Of a stretch of 64,000 nucleotides of DNA, positions 19,420-28,414 are shown in pieces (position 1 is the stretch's first letter; each line of letters begins with the position of its first letter). The notes below the pieces were generated by a model. It ran no database searches. It saw only the letters and a list, made by a program, of their open reading frames with translations, and was not told where the DNA came from. A program made the translations under genes and the position numbers. Source of the stretch: CAVTWH01 sp963738365 (GTDB lineage: Bacteria; Actinomycetota; Actinomycetes; Mycobacteriales; Micromonosporaceae). The stretch is from contig CAVTWH010000006.1 of NCBI GenBank assembly GCA_963738365.1, positions 806,001-870,000 of the forward strand, given 5' to 3'.

Positions 19420-20274
19420 ATGAGCACCGCTTCGGAGCCGGCTGAGCCGGCCGCACCTGAGCAGACCCGGCCGATACCCGTCCAGGGCGACGGCCACGAC
19501 GGGGCGCCCGGCGCGCTGGTCCCGTCGCAGCCGGCCGACGCCGACAGCCGGGAGATGTCCGAGACGCTGGCCGCGCTGACCGACGACGAACTGCCCCAGG
19601 CGGAGCGGCGGCGGCTGCTCGGCCGGCTGGCCGCCGAGGTCCGGGCGCGCGGCGTCGGCGACCTGTTCCGCCCGAAGGCGGCGGTGCGCTGGATGACCGA
19701 CATGGTCAGCGAGATCACGCCCCGGCTGCCGATCCGCTCCGCCGAGACGCTGCGTCAGCACTTCTCCGGCCTGACCGACGACGAACTGGCCGAGCGGCTG
19801 ATCCGCAACGCGGCCCGGGTCACCGCCGGTGTCGGCGCCGCCGCCGGCGGCGTCGCCTCGATCGAGTGGGTGGCCACGCCGAGCCTGCTCACCGCCCCGG
19901 TGCTGCTGGCCACCGAGACGGTGGCGGTGGTGGCCGTGGAGATCAAGCTGATCGGCGAGCTGCACGAAATCTACGGGGCGCCGATCGCCGGTACCCGCGC
20001 GCAGCGCGCCGTGGCGTTGATGCACTCCTGGTCGCAGCGGCGCGGGGTGAACCCGCTGGTGCCGGGCGTCGGGGTGACCGCGGTGCTGGGTACCGCGGCC
20101 CGCAAGGAGCTGCGCGACCGGCTGCTGCGCCGGTTCGGCCGCAACCTGACCACCTACGGGCCGGTGCTCACCGGCGCCGCGGTGGCCAGCTACCTCAACC
20201 GCCGGGCCACCCTGGCCCTGGCCGAGCAGATCCGCAAGGACCTGCGCCGCGGCCACCGCCAGATCAGCGGCTGA
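19420..20274 (+). CDS. conserved membrane-associated protein of unknown function
   Basis: A 284-residue protein with a disordered acidic N-terminus of about 40 residues. The helical middle includes two LTDDEL motifs (AALTDDELPQAERR and FSGLTDDELAERLI) that may be internal repeats. Gly/Ala-rich and hydrophobic stretches follow (AGVGAAAGGVASIEW, LLATETVAVVAVEIKLIGEL). ATG 19420 follows AGGAGAGGAG. No family was assigned. It sits in an otherwise conserved block and overlaps the convergent DUF3093 gene by 11 nt. Confidence 0.75.
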   Translation: MSTASEPAEPAAPEQTRPIPVQGDGHDGAPGALVPSQPADADSREMSETLAALTDDELPQAERRRLLGRLAAEVRARGVGDLFRPKAAVRWMTDMVSEITPRLPIRSAETLRQHFSGLTDDELAERLIRNAARVTAGVGAAAGGVASIEWVATPSLLTAPVLLATETVAVVAVEIKLIGELHEIYGAPIAGTRAQRAVALMHSWSQRRGVNPLVPGVGVTAVLGTAARKELRDRLLRRFGRNLTTYGPVLTGAAVASYLNRRATLALAEQIRKDLRRGHRQISG

Positions 20275-20776
20275 CGCCGGCCGCCCGCAGCGCCGCCACG
20301 AGTTCCCGGGGCCGGCGGGAGCTGACCACCCAGTAGGGCGTGGGGTCGGCGGGGTCGTCCAGCACCACCAGGACCGCCTCCCGGATCCACGGGCGCTGCA
20401 CCACGAAGGCCAGCGGGTCGGCGCGTACCCCGAGCGCCTCCCGCTTCGCGGCGGCGTCCAGCACGCCCACCCGGGCGATGTGGCGGACCGGCAGGTGCGC
20501 GTCGTCGACGAACAGCTCGCCGTCGGCCACCCGTACCCGGATCCGGCTCAGCCAGGCCAGCAGCGCCAGGGTGAGCGGGAGCAGCACGACGTAGGGCAGC
20601 CAGAGCGGCTGCCCGGGCGCCCCCAGGTAGACCTCGGCGGCCAGGGGGACCGCCAGGCACAGCCCGAGCAGCCAGAGCCACCAGGGCGCCACCAGCCGCT
20701 CGGAGTATCCGGCCGGTGCGCTGCCCGGGGCGGCCGGCGGGCCGTCCGGCGACGCGCTCGTCGGGTGCTGTGCCAC
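20264..20776 (-). CDS. DUF3093 membrane protein
   Basis: A 170-residue protein with two TM helices (about 31-50 and 55-75), then a PH-like cytoplasmic region with RIRVRVADGELFVDDAHLP and a C-terminal PYWVVSSRRP strand. It matches actinobacterial DUF3093 (Rv2698-like). The GTG start at 20776 has no ribosome site, but a TACCCT -10 ends 6 nt upstream, indicating a leaderless mRNA. It is divergent from dut. Confidence 0.82.
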   Translation of the reverse strand: MAQHPTSASPDGPPAAPGSAPAGYSERLVAPWWLWLLGLCLAVPLAAEVYLGAPGQPLWLPYVVLLPLTLALLAWLSRIRVRVADGELFVDDAHLPVRHIARVGVLDAAAKREALGVRADPLAFVVQRPWIREAVLVVLDDPADPTPYWVVSSRRPRELVAALRAAGVSR

Positions 20777-20782
20777 CCGGTG

Positions 20783-20788
20783 AGGGTA
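20783..20788 (-). promoter_or_regulatory. -10 hexamer for leaderless DUF3093 gene
   Basis: Minus-strand TACCCT with a 6-nt spacer to the GTG start. Confidence 0.55.
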
Positions 20789-20868
20789 TGCCAGGATGCT
20801 CGGCGACCGGCCGCCCGGCCCGGCCGGGTGTCGGCCGCCGGTGGAGCCGCAGAAATGGAAGAGGTGCC

Positions 20869-21357
20869 GTGACCGAGACGACGACCGTGCCGGTGGCGCT
20901 CCGCCGCCTGGACGCCGACCTGCCGGTACCCGGCTACGCACACCCCGGGGACGCCGGTGCCGACCTCTACGCGGCCCGGGACGCCCGGATCGACCCGGCC
21001 GGCGGGCGGGCGCTGGTACCCACCGGGGTGGCGCTGGCCCTGCCGGAGGGGTACGTGGGCCTGGTGCACCCGCGCTCGGGGCTGGCCGCCCGGCTCGGCG
21101 TGACGGTGCTCAACGCACCGGGTACGGTCGACGCCGGTTACCGTGGTGAGATCCTGGTCAACCTGATCAACCACGACCCGGTGCGCCCCGCCGACATCCG
21201 GCGCGGCGACCGGATCGCACAACTGGTCGTACAGCGGGTGGAGCGCGCCGTGTTCCACGTGGTCGACGAGCTGCCGGAGTCGGTCCGGGGCGCCGGCGGG
21301 CACGGGTCCACCGGTGGGCACGCCGGCGTCGGCGTGGACGAAGGGGTACCTCGGTGA
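20869..21357 (+). CDS. dut: deoxyuridine 5'-triphosphate nucleotidohydrolase (dUTPase)
   Basis: Hydrolyses dUTP to dUMP and PPi, keeping uracil out of DNA and feeding dTMP synthesis. The 162-residue homotrimeric-type enzyme has all five motifs: PGDAGADLYA, PRSGLA, GTVDAGYRGEI, RGDRIAQLVV and the C-terminal RGAGGHGSTGGH. Histidine replaces the usual Phe in motif V, as in mycobacterial dUTPases. GTG 20869 follows GGAAGAGG. The stop overlaps the next gene's GTG (GTGA). Confidence 0.95.
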   Translation: MTETTTVPVALRRLDADLPVPGYAHPGDAGADLYAARDARIDPAGGRALVPTGVALALPEGYVGLVHPRSGLAARLGVTVLNAPGTVDAGYRGEILVNLINHDPVRPADIRRGDRIAQLVVQRVERAVFHVVDELPESVRGAGGHGSTGGHAGVGVDEGVPR

Positions 21358-22022
21358 GGTTTTCGCGGGGCAAGGGCGACGGGACCGGCAAGTCGGAGGC
21401 CAGGAACGGTCGGGCCGGTGACACCGCGGCGAGCGGTCGGGCGACCCCGGCGCGTGGCTACGGCCCGTACGACGTCAGCGAGGCGCCGGCCGGGGTGACC
21501 CGGGTGGACCTGGGCAGCCTGCAACTTCCACCGGTGGACGGCGTGGAGATGCGGGTGGCCGCCGACAACGAGGGCCGGGTGCAGCAGGTGCTGCTCGTGG
21601 ACGGCGCCAGCGCCCTGCAGGTCGGCGTGTTCGCCGCGCCGCGCAGCGAGGACATCTGGGCCGAGGTACGCGCGGAGATCGCCGCCTCGCTGCGCGCCGA
21701 GGGGGCGCAGGCCGAGGAGGTCGACGGCGAGTACGGCACCGAGCTGCGGGCCCGGGTGCGCTCGGCGGAGGGCGTCTCGGACATCCGGTTCGTGGGCGTG
21801 GACGGGCCGCGCTGGATGGTGCGCGCGGTGTTCCAGGGCGCGGCGGCCACCGACCCGGACGCGGCGAAGAATCTGACCGAGGTGCTGCACGGCCTGGTGG
21901 TGGACCGGGGCAAGGACGCCTTCCCGGTGCGCGAGGCGCTGCCGCTGCGGCTGCCCCGGGACCTCGCCGAGCACGCCCAGGAGCAGGCCCGCGCGGCGGC
22001 TGACGAGTACCGCCAGCTCTGA
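21354..22022 (+). CDS. DUF3710 protein
   Basis: A 222-residue protein with a basic N-terminus, a GPYDVSEAP motif, VDLGSLQLP and the DRGKDAFPVREALPLRLP C-terminal block typical of DUF3710. It is soluble, and its function is unknown. It is translationally coupled to dut and conserved next to dut across actinobacteria, which suggests a shared nucleotide or DNA role, though nothing in the sequence proves it. Confidence 0.85.
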   Translation: MRFSRGKGDGTGKSEARNGRAGDTAASGRATPARGYGPYDVSEAPAGVTRVDLGSLQLPPVDGVEMRVAADNEGRVQQVLLVDGASALQVGVFAAPRSEDIWAEVRAEIAASLRAEGAQAEEVDGEYGTELRARVRSAEGVSDIRFVGVDGPRWMVRAVFQGAAATDPDAAKNLTEVLHGLVVDRGKDAFPVREALPLRLPRDLAEHAQEQARAAADEYRQL

Positions 22023-22195
22023 GCGCGGGTTTCCGCCGCCCGCGTCGGGGTAACTCACCAGCAGGCCAGCCGATCGGGCGCCGGTGATCTGGACGACACC
22101 TCGCCAGCACCGGGAATGGCCCGGTTGACGTACCCTTACCGTTACGCGGGTGCCCGGCGGCCGGCCGGAATCCCGGGTGAGGAGAGTGACTCCAG

Positions 22196-22576
22196 ATGGC
22201 GACCGTTGATCGACCATCCTCGATCAGCAAGTTCTTCCGACGGTTGACCGCCTCGGACACCGAACTCGACGCCGAGGAGCTCCAGCACAACGCCGAGAAG
22301 TCCGGCTGCGTCCCCGCCTGTGACGTGGCGCCGGGGGAGATGGTCAGCGTCAACGGGCGGCTACGCACCGTGGTCTACACGCCGCGGACCAACCTGCCGA
22401 CGCTGGAGGCCGACCTGTTCGACGGCAGCGACGTGGTGACCCTGGTCTGGCTGGGCCGGCGGGCCATCCCGGGCATCGAGCCGGGCCGGGCGCTGACCGT
22501 ACGCGGCCGGGTGGCGCTGCGCGAGGGACGTAAGGTCATCTATAACCCGTACTATGAGCTGGAACTGCCGCGCTGA
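22196..22576 (+). CDS. OB-fold nucleic-acid-binding domain protein
   Basis: A 126-residue protein. Its second half reads as an OB fold: GEMVSVNGRLRTVVY, LEADLFDGSDVVTLVWLGRR and ALTVRGRVALREG form the strands seen in tRNA-anticodon/RPA-type domains. ATG 22196 follows GGAGAG. No catalytic residues are seen. It is part of the conserved dut-ceoB block and probably has its own promoter in the 173-bp gap upstream. Confidence 0.82.
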   Translation: MATVDRPSSISKFFRRLTASDTELDAEELQHNAEKSGCVPACDVAPGEMVSVNGRLRTVVYTPRTNLPTLEADLFDGSDVVTLVWLGRRAIPGIEPGRALTVRGRVALREGRKVIYNPYYELELPR

Positions 22577-22670
22577 GCTCCCCGACGCGCATCGCCACCG
22601 GCGAGGACGCGGACCGCGGTGCCGCCCTGGACCGGGTGCGCGGTGAACCGGTGCGACGAATGAGGAGCCG

Positions 22671-23507
22671 ATGACGGCCCAGAACCCTGCCCCCGCCGAC
22701 CAGCACGCCGCCGGTCCGCACGCCCAGTTCGACCCGGCCGGTGCCGACAGCGCAGCCAGGGTCGACGCCGAGCGGGAGATGGTCGCCGACCTGGCCCCCG
22801 AGCTGGAGCACGCGGCGCAGGCGCTGGCCGGCGCCGAGGAGCCCGACGACGCCGCCGACGACGCGCCGCTGCCCAGCTTCACCGAGCAGCTCGCCGACCA
22901 GCTCGGCGGGGTACGCGGCCTGGTGGAGTCGGGCATCCCGGTGCTGGTCTTCGTGGTCGCCAACATCGCCTGGGCGCTGCGTCCGGCGATCCTGGTGGCG
23001 GCCGGCTCGGCGGTGGCCATCGCGGTGTGGCGGCTGACCCGCAAGGAGTCCGTCCGGCACGCGATCAACGGGCTGTTCGGCATCGGGCTGGGCGCCATTA
23101 TCGCCTGGAAGACCGGCAGCGCCAAGAACTTCTACCTGCCCGGCATCCTGCTCAGCCTGGCCTACGGGGTGGCCATGCTGGCCTCCATCCCGCTGCGGGT
23201 ACCGCTGGTGGGCTGGGTGTGGGCGCTACTGGCCGACCGGGGCAGCAGTGCCTGGCGTGGCGACCGCCACCTGGTGCGTACCTTCAGCTGGCTGACCGCC
23301 GTGTGGGCGGCCACCTACCTGGTGAAGACCGGCGTCCAGGCGGTGATCTTCAGCAACACGTCGGACTCCGACCCCGGCACGACGCTCGGCATCGCCCGGC
23401 TGGTCCTCGGCTACCCGCCCTACCTGCTGCTCATCGCCGTCACCGTGTGGGTGGTCCGGCGCTACCACCCGCGCGCCGGCCAGCGCGGCGCCGAGCCGAC
23501 CGGCTGA
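22671..23507 (+). CDS. DUF3159 integral membrane protein
   Basis: A 278-residue protein. A soluble acidic N-terminus (1-78) precedes about six TM helices beginning with GIPVLVFVVANIAWALRPAI. Seen: TRKESVRHAINGLFGIGLGA and the end VWVVRRYHPR. It matches DUF3159 (Rv2693c-like), function unknown. ATG 22671 follows GAGGAG. It converges on ceoC with only 3 bp between stops and no terminator. Confidence 0.82.
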   Translation: MTAQNPAPADQHAAGPHAQFDPAGADSAARVDAEREMVADLAPELEHAAQALAGAEEPDDAADDAPLPSFTEQLADQLGGVRGLVESGIPVLVFVVANIAWALRPAILVAAGSAVAIAVWRLTRKESVRHAINGLFGIGLGAIIAWKTGSAKNFYLPGILLSLAYGVAMLASIPLRVPLVGWVWALLADRGSSAWRGDRHLVRTFSWLTAVWAATYLVKTGVQAVIFSNTSDSDPGTTLGIARLVLGYPPYLLLIAVTVWVVRRYHPRAGQRGAEPTG

Positions 23508-23510
23508 GCA

Positions 23511-24200
23511 CTACACCCCGCGGCGGGTGTTCTCCACGCTGTCGGCTCCCAGGATGACCGCGCGGACGCTGTCCTCCATCGCGGCGGTACAGATGAAGAT
23601 GAGTTCGTCGCCGGCCTCCAGCGGGTCGTCCGGGCTGGGGACCAGCACCCGCTTGCCGCGCAGCACGGCCACCAGCGCCGAGTCGCGGGGCAGCGGCACG
23701 TCCCGGACCGCGTGGCCGACGTAGGGCGCCCGCTCCGGCAGGGTGATCTCCACCAGGTTGGCCTCGCTGCGCCGGAAGGTCATCAGCCGGACCAGGTCAC
23801 CGACGGTGACCGCCTCCTCGACCAGGGCCGCCATCAGGCGCGGCTTGCTCACCGCGACGTCCACGCCCCACTGCTCGGTGAACAGCCACTCGTTCTCGGC
23901 CCGGTTCACCCGGGCCACCACCCGACCGACCGCGAACTCGGTCTTGGCCAGCAGCGAGACGACCAGGTTCACCTTGTCGTCGCCGGTGGCCGCCACCACC
24001 ACGTCGCAGCGCTGCAACTGGGCCTCCTGCAGGCTGGCCACCTCGCAGGCGTCGGCCAGCACCCACTCGGCCTCGCGGACCCGTTCGGGGCGTACCCGGT
24101 CGGGCTGCTTCTCGATGAGCATGACGGTGTGGCCGTTGTCGATCAGCTCGTTGGCGATCGAGCGGCCGACGTTGCCGGCCCCGGCGATGGCTACCCGCAT
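23511..24200 (-). CDS. ceoC: RCK/TrkA-family potassium uptake regulator CeoC
   Basis: A 229-residue cytoplasmic RCK subunit. The N-terminal Rossmann fold (GAGNVGRSIANELIDNGH) binds NAD(H) or ATP, and a TrkA-C ligand domain follows from about 140. It gates a K+ transporter with its partner CeoB, whose stop lies 2 nt upstream, so the two are co-translated. The likely transport partner is the KimA-like permease encoded divergently from ceoB. Confidence 0.88.
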   Translation of the reverse strand: MRVAIAGAGNVGRSIANELIDNGHTVMLIEKQPDRVRPERVREAEWVLADACEVASLQEAQLQRCDVVVAATGDDKVNLVVSLLAKTEFAVGRVVARVNRAENEWLFTEQWGVDVAVSKPRLMAALVEEAVTVGDLVRLMTFRRSEANLVEITLPERAPYVGHAVRDVPLPRDSALVAVLRGKRVLVPSPDDPLEAGDELIFICTAAMEDSVRAVILGADSVENTRRGV

Positions 24201-24202
24201 GG

Positions 24203-24868
24203 TCAGTGCCCTCCCTCGGGCGCGCCGCCGGTGACCTTGGTGACCGGCTCCACCAGGTCATCGGTCACCAGCATGAACACCTGGTCGCCGTCCTGCAGCA
24301 CGGTGGACGCGGTGGGCAGCATGCCCAGCCCGAAGCGCATCACGTAGGCGACCCGGGCGCCGCTGGCCTCCTCCAGTGCCTGCACCTTGCGGGTGATCCA
24401 GCCCTGGTGCAGTGGAACTTCCATGATCGACACGATGCTGGTGGGGTCGCGCCAGACGTCGACGTTCCCCTCCGGGATCAGGTGCCGGATCATCCGGTCG
24501 GCGGTCCACCGCACGGTGGCCACCGTGGGGATGCCCAGCCGTTCGTAGACCTCGGCCCGTTTCTGGTCGTAGATGCGGGCCACCACCCGGGGGACGCCGA
24601 ACGTCTCGCGGGCCAGCCGGGCGGAGATGATGTTGGAGTTGTCGCCGCTGGAGACCGCGGCGAACGCGTCGGCGCGCTCGATGCCGGCCTTCACCAGCAC
24701 CTCGCGGTCGAAGCCGACCCCGGTGATGGTCGGGCCGGCGAACTCCGGCCCCAGCCGGCGGAAAGCGTCGGGATCGGCGTCGATGACCGACACGGAGTGT
24801 CCGCGCCCCTCCAGGCCGTGGGCCAGGGTGGAACCCACCCGCCCGCATCCCATGATCACGACATGCAC
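24203..24868 (-). CDS. ceoB: RCK/TrkA-family potassium uptake regulator CeoB
   Basis: A 221-residue RCK subunit: TrkA-N with MGCGRVGSTLAHGLEGRGH and the acidic ribose-binding residue in VSVIDADP, then TrkA-C (PLHQGWITRKVQALEEASGARV). GTG 24868 is preceded by GGGAGG. It is the first gene of the ceoBC operon and is divergent from the KimA-like gene, 176 bp away. Confidence 0.88.
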   Translation of the reverse strand: MHVVIMGCGRVGSTLAHGLEGRGHSVSVIDADPDAFRRLGPEFAGPTITGVGFDREVLVKAGIERADAFAAVSSGDNSNIISARLARETFGVPRVVARIYDQKRAEVYERLGIPTVATVRWTADRMIRHLIPEGNVDVWRDPTSIVSIMEVPLHQGWITRKVQALEEASGARVAYVMRFGLGMLPTASTVLQDGDQVFMLVTDDLVEPVTKVTGGAPEGGH

Positions 24869-25030
24869 CTGCGACGCCTCCCGTGAATCTCCGGTTACAG
24901 CGCACAGCCTGCCATGCCGGGACCGGGTACGCCCCCCACCCCACCGCGATCCGGCAGCCGGCCGGCACCCCACCGGTCGGGGTGGAAAGCAAGTGGACCG
25001 ACCCGAGCCGCAGGACGGGCGCGCTCACCC

Positions 25031-25036
25031 TAGGCT
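25031..25036 (+). promoter_or_regulatory. -10 hexamer for the KimA-like gene
   Basis: TAGGCT ends 8 nt before GTG 25045, so the mRNA is leaderless or nearly so. That leaves no room for a 5' riboswitch. Confidence 0.5.
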
Positions 25037-25044
25037 TAGCCATC

Positions 25045-27120
25045 GTGGCCAACCCCACCTCTCTGCTCAAGCGCCTGGTCATCGGGCGGCCGTTCCGGTC
25101 CGACCGGATGGCCCACACGCTGTTGCCCAAGCGCATCGCCCTGCCGGTGTTCGCCTCCGACGCGCTCTCCTCGGTGGCGTACGCCCCGGACGAGATCCTG
25201 CTCACCCTGTCGGTGGGCGGTGCGGCGTTCTACGCCTACTCGCCCTGGATCGCGCTGGCGGTCGTGGTGGTGATGCTCACCGTGGTGGCCAGCTACCGCC
25301 AGAACGTGCACGCCTACCCCTCCGGCGGCGGCGACTACGAGGTCGCCACCGTCAACCTGGGTCCCCGGTACGGGCTCATCGTGGCCGCCGCGCTGATGGT
25401 CGACTACGTGCTCACGGTGGCCGTGTCGATCTCCTCGGGCGTGCAGAACCTCGGCTCGGCCTGGGGCTACGCCCACGACCACCCGGTCGAGGTCTCGCTG
25501 GTGCTGCTGTTCGTGCTGGCCGCGATGAACCTGCGGGGCATCAAAGAGGCGGGCATGGCGTTCGCCATCCCGACCTACGCGTTCATGGGGGCGGTGATCC
25601 TCACCGTCGTGCTGGGCCTGCTGCGCTACTACGTGCTCGGTGAGCATCTACGTGCGCCCAGCGCCGACCTGCACGTCACGGCGCCGCAGGACGCCATCAC
25701 GGGGCTGGCCTTCACCTTCCTCATGGTGAAGACCTTCTCGTCCGGCTGTGCGGCGCTGACCGGCGTGGAGGCGATCTCCAACGGCGTACCGTCGTTCCGG
25801 CCGCCGAAGAGCAAGAACGCCGCCACCACCCTGCTCATGCTGGGCCTGCTGGCGATCACCATGCTGGTCGGCATCGTGGTGCTGGCCCGCCTGACCCACC
25901 TGCAGATCGTCGGCTCCGACCACCCGCTACCGGCCGGGTACGTGCAGCAGCCGGTCATCCCGCAGCTCGCCCAGGTCGTCTTCGGCTCCTTCCGTCCGGC
26001 GTTCTACCTGGTCATCGCGACCACGGCGCTGATCCTGGTGCTGGCCGCCAACACCGCGTTCAACGGTTTCCCGGTGCTCGGCTCGATCCTGGCCCAGGAC
26101 CGCTACCTACCCCGGCAGCTGCACACCCGGGGCGACCGGCTGGCGTTCAGCAACGGCATCCTGTTCCTGGCGATCTTCGCGGGGATCCTCATCGCCGCCT
26201 TCAAGGCCCAGCCCACGCACCTGATCCAGCTGTACATCGTGGGGGTGTTCGTCTCCTTCACGCTCTCCCAGACCGGCATGCTGCGGCACTGGAACCGGCT
26301 GCTGCGCACCGAGCGCGACCCGCAGGTGCGCCGCCGGATGATCCGGTCCCGGACGATCAACGGCATCGGCCTGTGCATGACCGGGTTCGTGCTGATCCTG
26401 GTGGTGATCACCAAGTTCCTGGCGGGCGCCTGGATCTCCATCGCGATGATGGTGGCCATCTTCATGATCATGGTGGCCATCCGCCGGCACTACGACCACG
26501 TCGCCCGCGAACTGCAACCCACCGACGAGCGGCAGATGCTGCCCGCCCGCAACCACGCCATCGTCCTGGTCAGCAAGGTGCACCTGCCCACCCTGCGGGC
26601 GCTGGCCTACGCCCAGGGCACCCGCCCGGATACCATCACCGCCGTCACCGTCAACGTCGACGACGCCGACACCCGGGTGATCCAGAACGACTGGGAGGCG
26701 CGCGGCATCTCGGTCCCGCTCACCGTGGTCGACTCGCCCTACCGGGAGATCACCAAGCCGATCATCGACTTCGTCAAGAGCGTGCGTACCGATTCGCCGC
26801 GCGACGTGGTCACCGTCTTCATCCCGGAGTACGTCGTCGGCCACTGGTGGGAGCACGTGCTGCACAACCAGAGCGCGCTGCGGCTCAAGGGCCGGCTGCT
26901 GTTCGAGCCGGGCGTCATGGTGGTCAGCGTCCCCTGGCAGCTGGAGTCCAGCCAGGGCAAGGACCTCACCCGGCTGGACCTGGCCCGGGGCCCGGCCCGC
27001 GACCCCCGGGCCAGCTTCAGCCCCAGCCACCCGGTGGGCTCCGGCGCACCGACCACAGCGCAGCCCACCGTGGGCGCAGCCGCCGACGGTGGCGGCGAGA
27101 CCCGGGCGGAGCAGCCGTGA
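25045..27120 (+). CDS. APC-superfamily permease, KimA-type potassium transporter
   Basis: A 691-residue protein with about 12 TM helices and a cytoplasmic C-terminal domain. Blocks closely resemble B. subtilis KimA as I recall it: ASDALSSVAYAPDE (37-50), YRQNVHAYPSGGGDY, LMVDYVLTVAVSIS (with D120), FSSGCAALTGVEAISNG, RGDRLAFSNGI and VGVFVSFTLSQTGM. The KimA acidic residues I recall fall at D39 and D120 here. KimA is a high-affinity K+/H+ symporter inhibited by c-di-AMP. The adjacent RCK genes support potassium rather than amino acids as substrate. The extra 80 residues at the C-terminus are low-complexity. Confidence 0.82.
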   Translation: MANPTSLLKRLVIGRPFRSDRMAHTLLPKRIALPVFASDALSSVAYAPDEILLTLSVGGAAFYAYSPWIALAVVVVMLTVVASYRQNVHAYPSGGGDYEVATVNLGPRYGLIVAAALMVDYVLTVAVSISSGVQNLGSAWGYAHDHPVEVSLVLLFVLAAMNLRGIKEAGMAFAIPTYAFMGAVILTVVLGLLRYYVLGEHLRAPSADLHVTAPQDAITGLAFTFLMVKTFSSGCAALTGVEAISNGVPSFRPPKSKNAATTLLMLGLLAITMLVGIVVLARLTHLQIVGSDHPLPAGYVQQPVIPQLAQVVFGSFRPAFYLVIATTALILVLAANTAFNGFPVLGSILAQDRYLPRQLHTRGDRLAFSNGILFLAIFAGILIAAFKAQPTHLIQLYIVGVFVSFTLSQTGMLRHWNRLLRTERDPQVRRRMIRSRTINGIGLCMTGFVLILVVITKFLAGAWISIAMMVAIFMIMVAIRRHYDHVARELQPTDERQMLPARNHAIVLVSKVHLPTLRALAYAQGTRPDTITAVTVNVDDADTRVIQNDWEARGISVPLTVVDSPYREITKPIIDFVKSVRTDSPRDVVTVFIPEYVVGHWWEHVLHNQSALRLKGRLLFEPGVMVVSVPWQLESSQGKDLTRLDLARGPARDPRASFSPSHPVGSGAPTTAQPTVGAAADGGGETRAEQP

Positions 27121-28322
27121 CGCTCGCCGTCGATCCGGACGCCGGGCTGGTCGGGGCCCGGCTGGAGCTGGACGTGGGCGCCGTCGCGCACGGCGGGCAC
27201 TGCGTGGCCCGCGCCCCGGACGGGCGGGTCGTCTTCGTCCGGCACACCCTGCCCGATGAGCAGGTGCTGGCCGAGGTCACCGAGGAGCACAAGGGGTACC
27301 TGCGGGCCGACACCGTGGCCGTGCTGCGCGCCGCGCCGGAGCGGGTCACCCCGCCCTGCCCGTACGCCGGTGAGTGCGGGGGCTGTGACTTCCAGCACGT
27401 CGAGCCGGCTGCCCAGCGCCGGCTCAAGGAGGCGGTCGTCCGGGAGCAGCTGATCCGGCTCGGGCGGCTCGCCGAGGCCGAGGTGGACGCCCTGGGCGTG
27501 ACGGTGGCCGCCCTGCCGGGCGGGGCGCTGGGCTGGCGTACCCGGGTGCGGTACGCCGTCGACGCGGCCGGCCGGCCCGGGCTGCTGGCGCACCGCTCGC
27601 ACCGGGTGGTGCCGGTGGACCGCTGCCGGATCGCCCACCCGGCCATCCAGGACGCCCCGGTCACCGACCGGCGCTGGCCGGCCGACGACCACGTCGAGGT
27701 GGTGGCCGGCGCGGACGGGCTGCACCTGCTGGGCGACCGGTCCGGGCTGCTGGCCGGCGCCCCGTGGGTGCACGAGGACGCGCTCGGGCGGGACTGGAGC
27801 GCGCCGGTGGAGGCGTTCTGGCAGGTCCATCCGGCCGCCCCGGACGCGCTCGTGGCCATCGTGCTGGAGCTGCTGGCGCCGCGCCCGGGGGAGCGCGCCT
27901 GGGATCTCTACGGCGGCGTCGGACTGTTCACCGCCGCGCTGGCCGGACGGGTCGGCCCGGACGGCGCCGTGACGCTGGTGGAGTCCGACCCGGCGGCGCT
28001 GGCCGGCGCCGCTGCCAGCGTCGGCGGGCTGCCCGGGGTGGACGTGGTGGCGGGCACCGTGGAGCGCTTCCGGCCGGCGTACCGGCCGGATCTGGTGGTG
28101 CTCGATCCGCCCCGGTCCGGGGCGGGGGCGGCGGTGTGCCGGCGGATCGCCGCCAGCGGGGCCCGGGCGGTGGCGTACGTGGCCTGTGACCCGGCGGCGT
28201 TCGCCCGGGACGTGGCGACGCTGCGCGGCGCCGGCTGGCGACTGGCCGCGCTGCGGGCGCTGGACGCCTTCCCGATGACCCACCACGTCGAGTGCGTGGG
28301 GCTGCTGCTGCCCCCTGAGTGA
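27117..28322 (+). CDS. TRAM-domain class I RNA methyltransferase (TrmA/RlmD family)
   Basis: A 401-residue protein predicted to make 5-methyluridine in tRNA or rRNA. An N-terminal TRAM domain is followed by an Fe-S cluster motif (C81, C87, C90 in CPYAGECGGC), then a Rossmann domain (WDLYGGVGLFTAAL). The catalytic nucleophile is in AYVACDP, and the end is DAFPMTHHVECV. GTG 27117 overlaps the permease stop (GTGA). The target position (m5U54, m5U747 or m5U1939-type) cannot be told from sequence. Confidence 0.88.
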   Translation: MTLAVDPDAGLVGARLELDVGAVAHGGHCVARAPDGRVVFVRHTLPDEQVLAEVTEEHKGYLRADTVAVLRAAPERVTPPCPYAGECGGCDFQHVEPAAQRRLKEAVVREQLIRLGRLAEAEVDALGVTVAALPGGALGWRTRVRYAVDAAGRPGLLAHRSHRVVPVDRCRIAHPAIQDAPVTDRRWPADDHVEVVAGADGLHLLGDRSGLLAGAPWVHEDALGRDWSAPVEAFWQVHPAAPDALVAIVLELLAPRPGERAWDLYGGVGLFTAALAGRVGPDGAVTLVESDPAALAGAAASVGGLPGVDVVAGTVERFRPAYRPDLVVLDPPRSGAGAAVCRRIAASGARAVAYVACDPAAFARDVATLRGAGWRLAALRALDAFPMTHHVECVGLLLPPE

Positions 28323-28400
28323 GCAGGGGAGCGGCGTTGCGGTTGTGTGAAGGGTTGGTGCGGTGCACCGTTGCCCAGGCGCGGGGTCGGACGCTCCGGT

Positions 28401-28406
28401 TAGAGT
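28401..28406 (+). promoter_or_regulatory. -10 hexamer for leaderless dxs
   Basis: TAGAGT ends 8 nt before ATG 28415, and no ribosome site is present. Confidence 0.55.
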
Positions 28407-28414
28407 GGGTGGTC

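Noticed and set aside
24869..25044. c-di-AMP (ydaO) riboswitch ahead of the KimA-like gene
   Set aside because: The -10 hexamer at 25031-25036 leaves at most a few bases of leader, and no riboswitch fold is seen.
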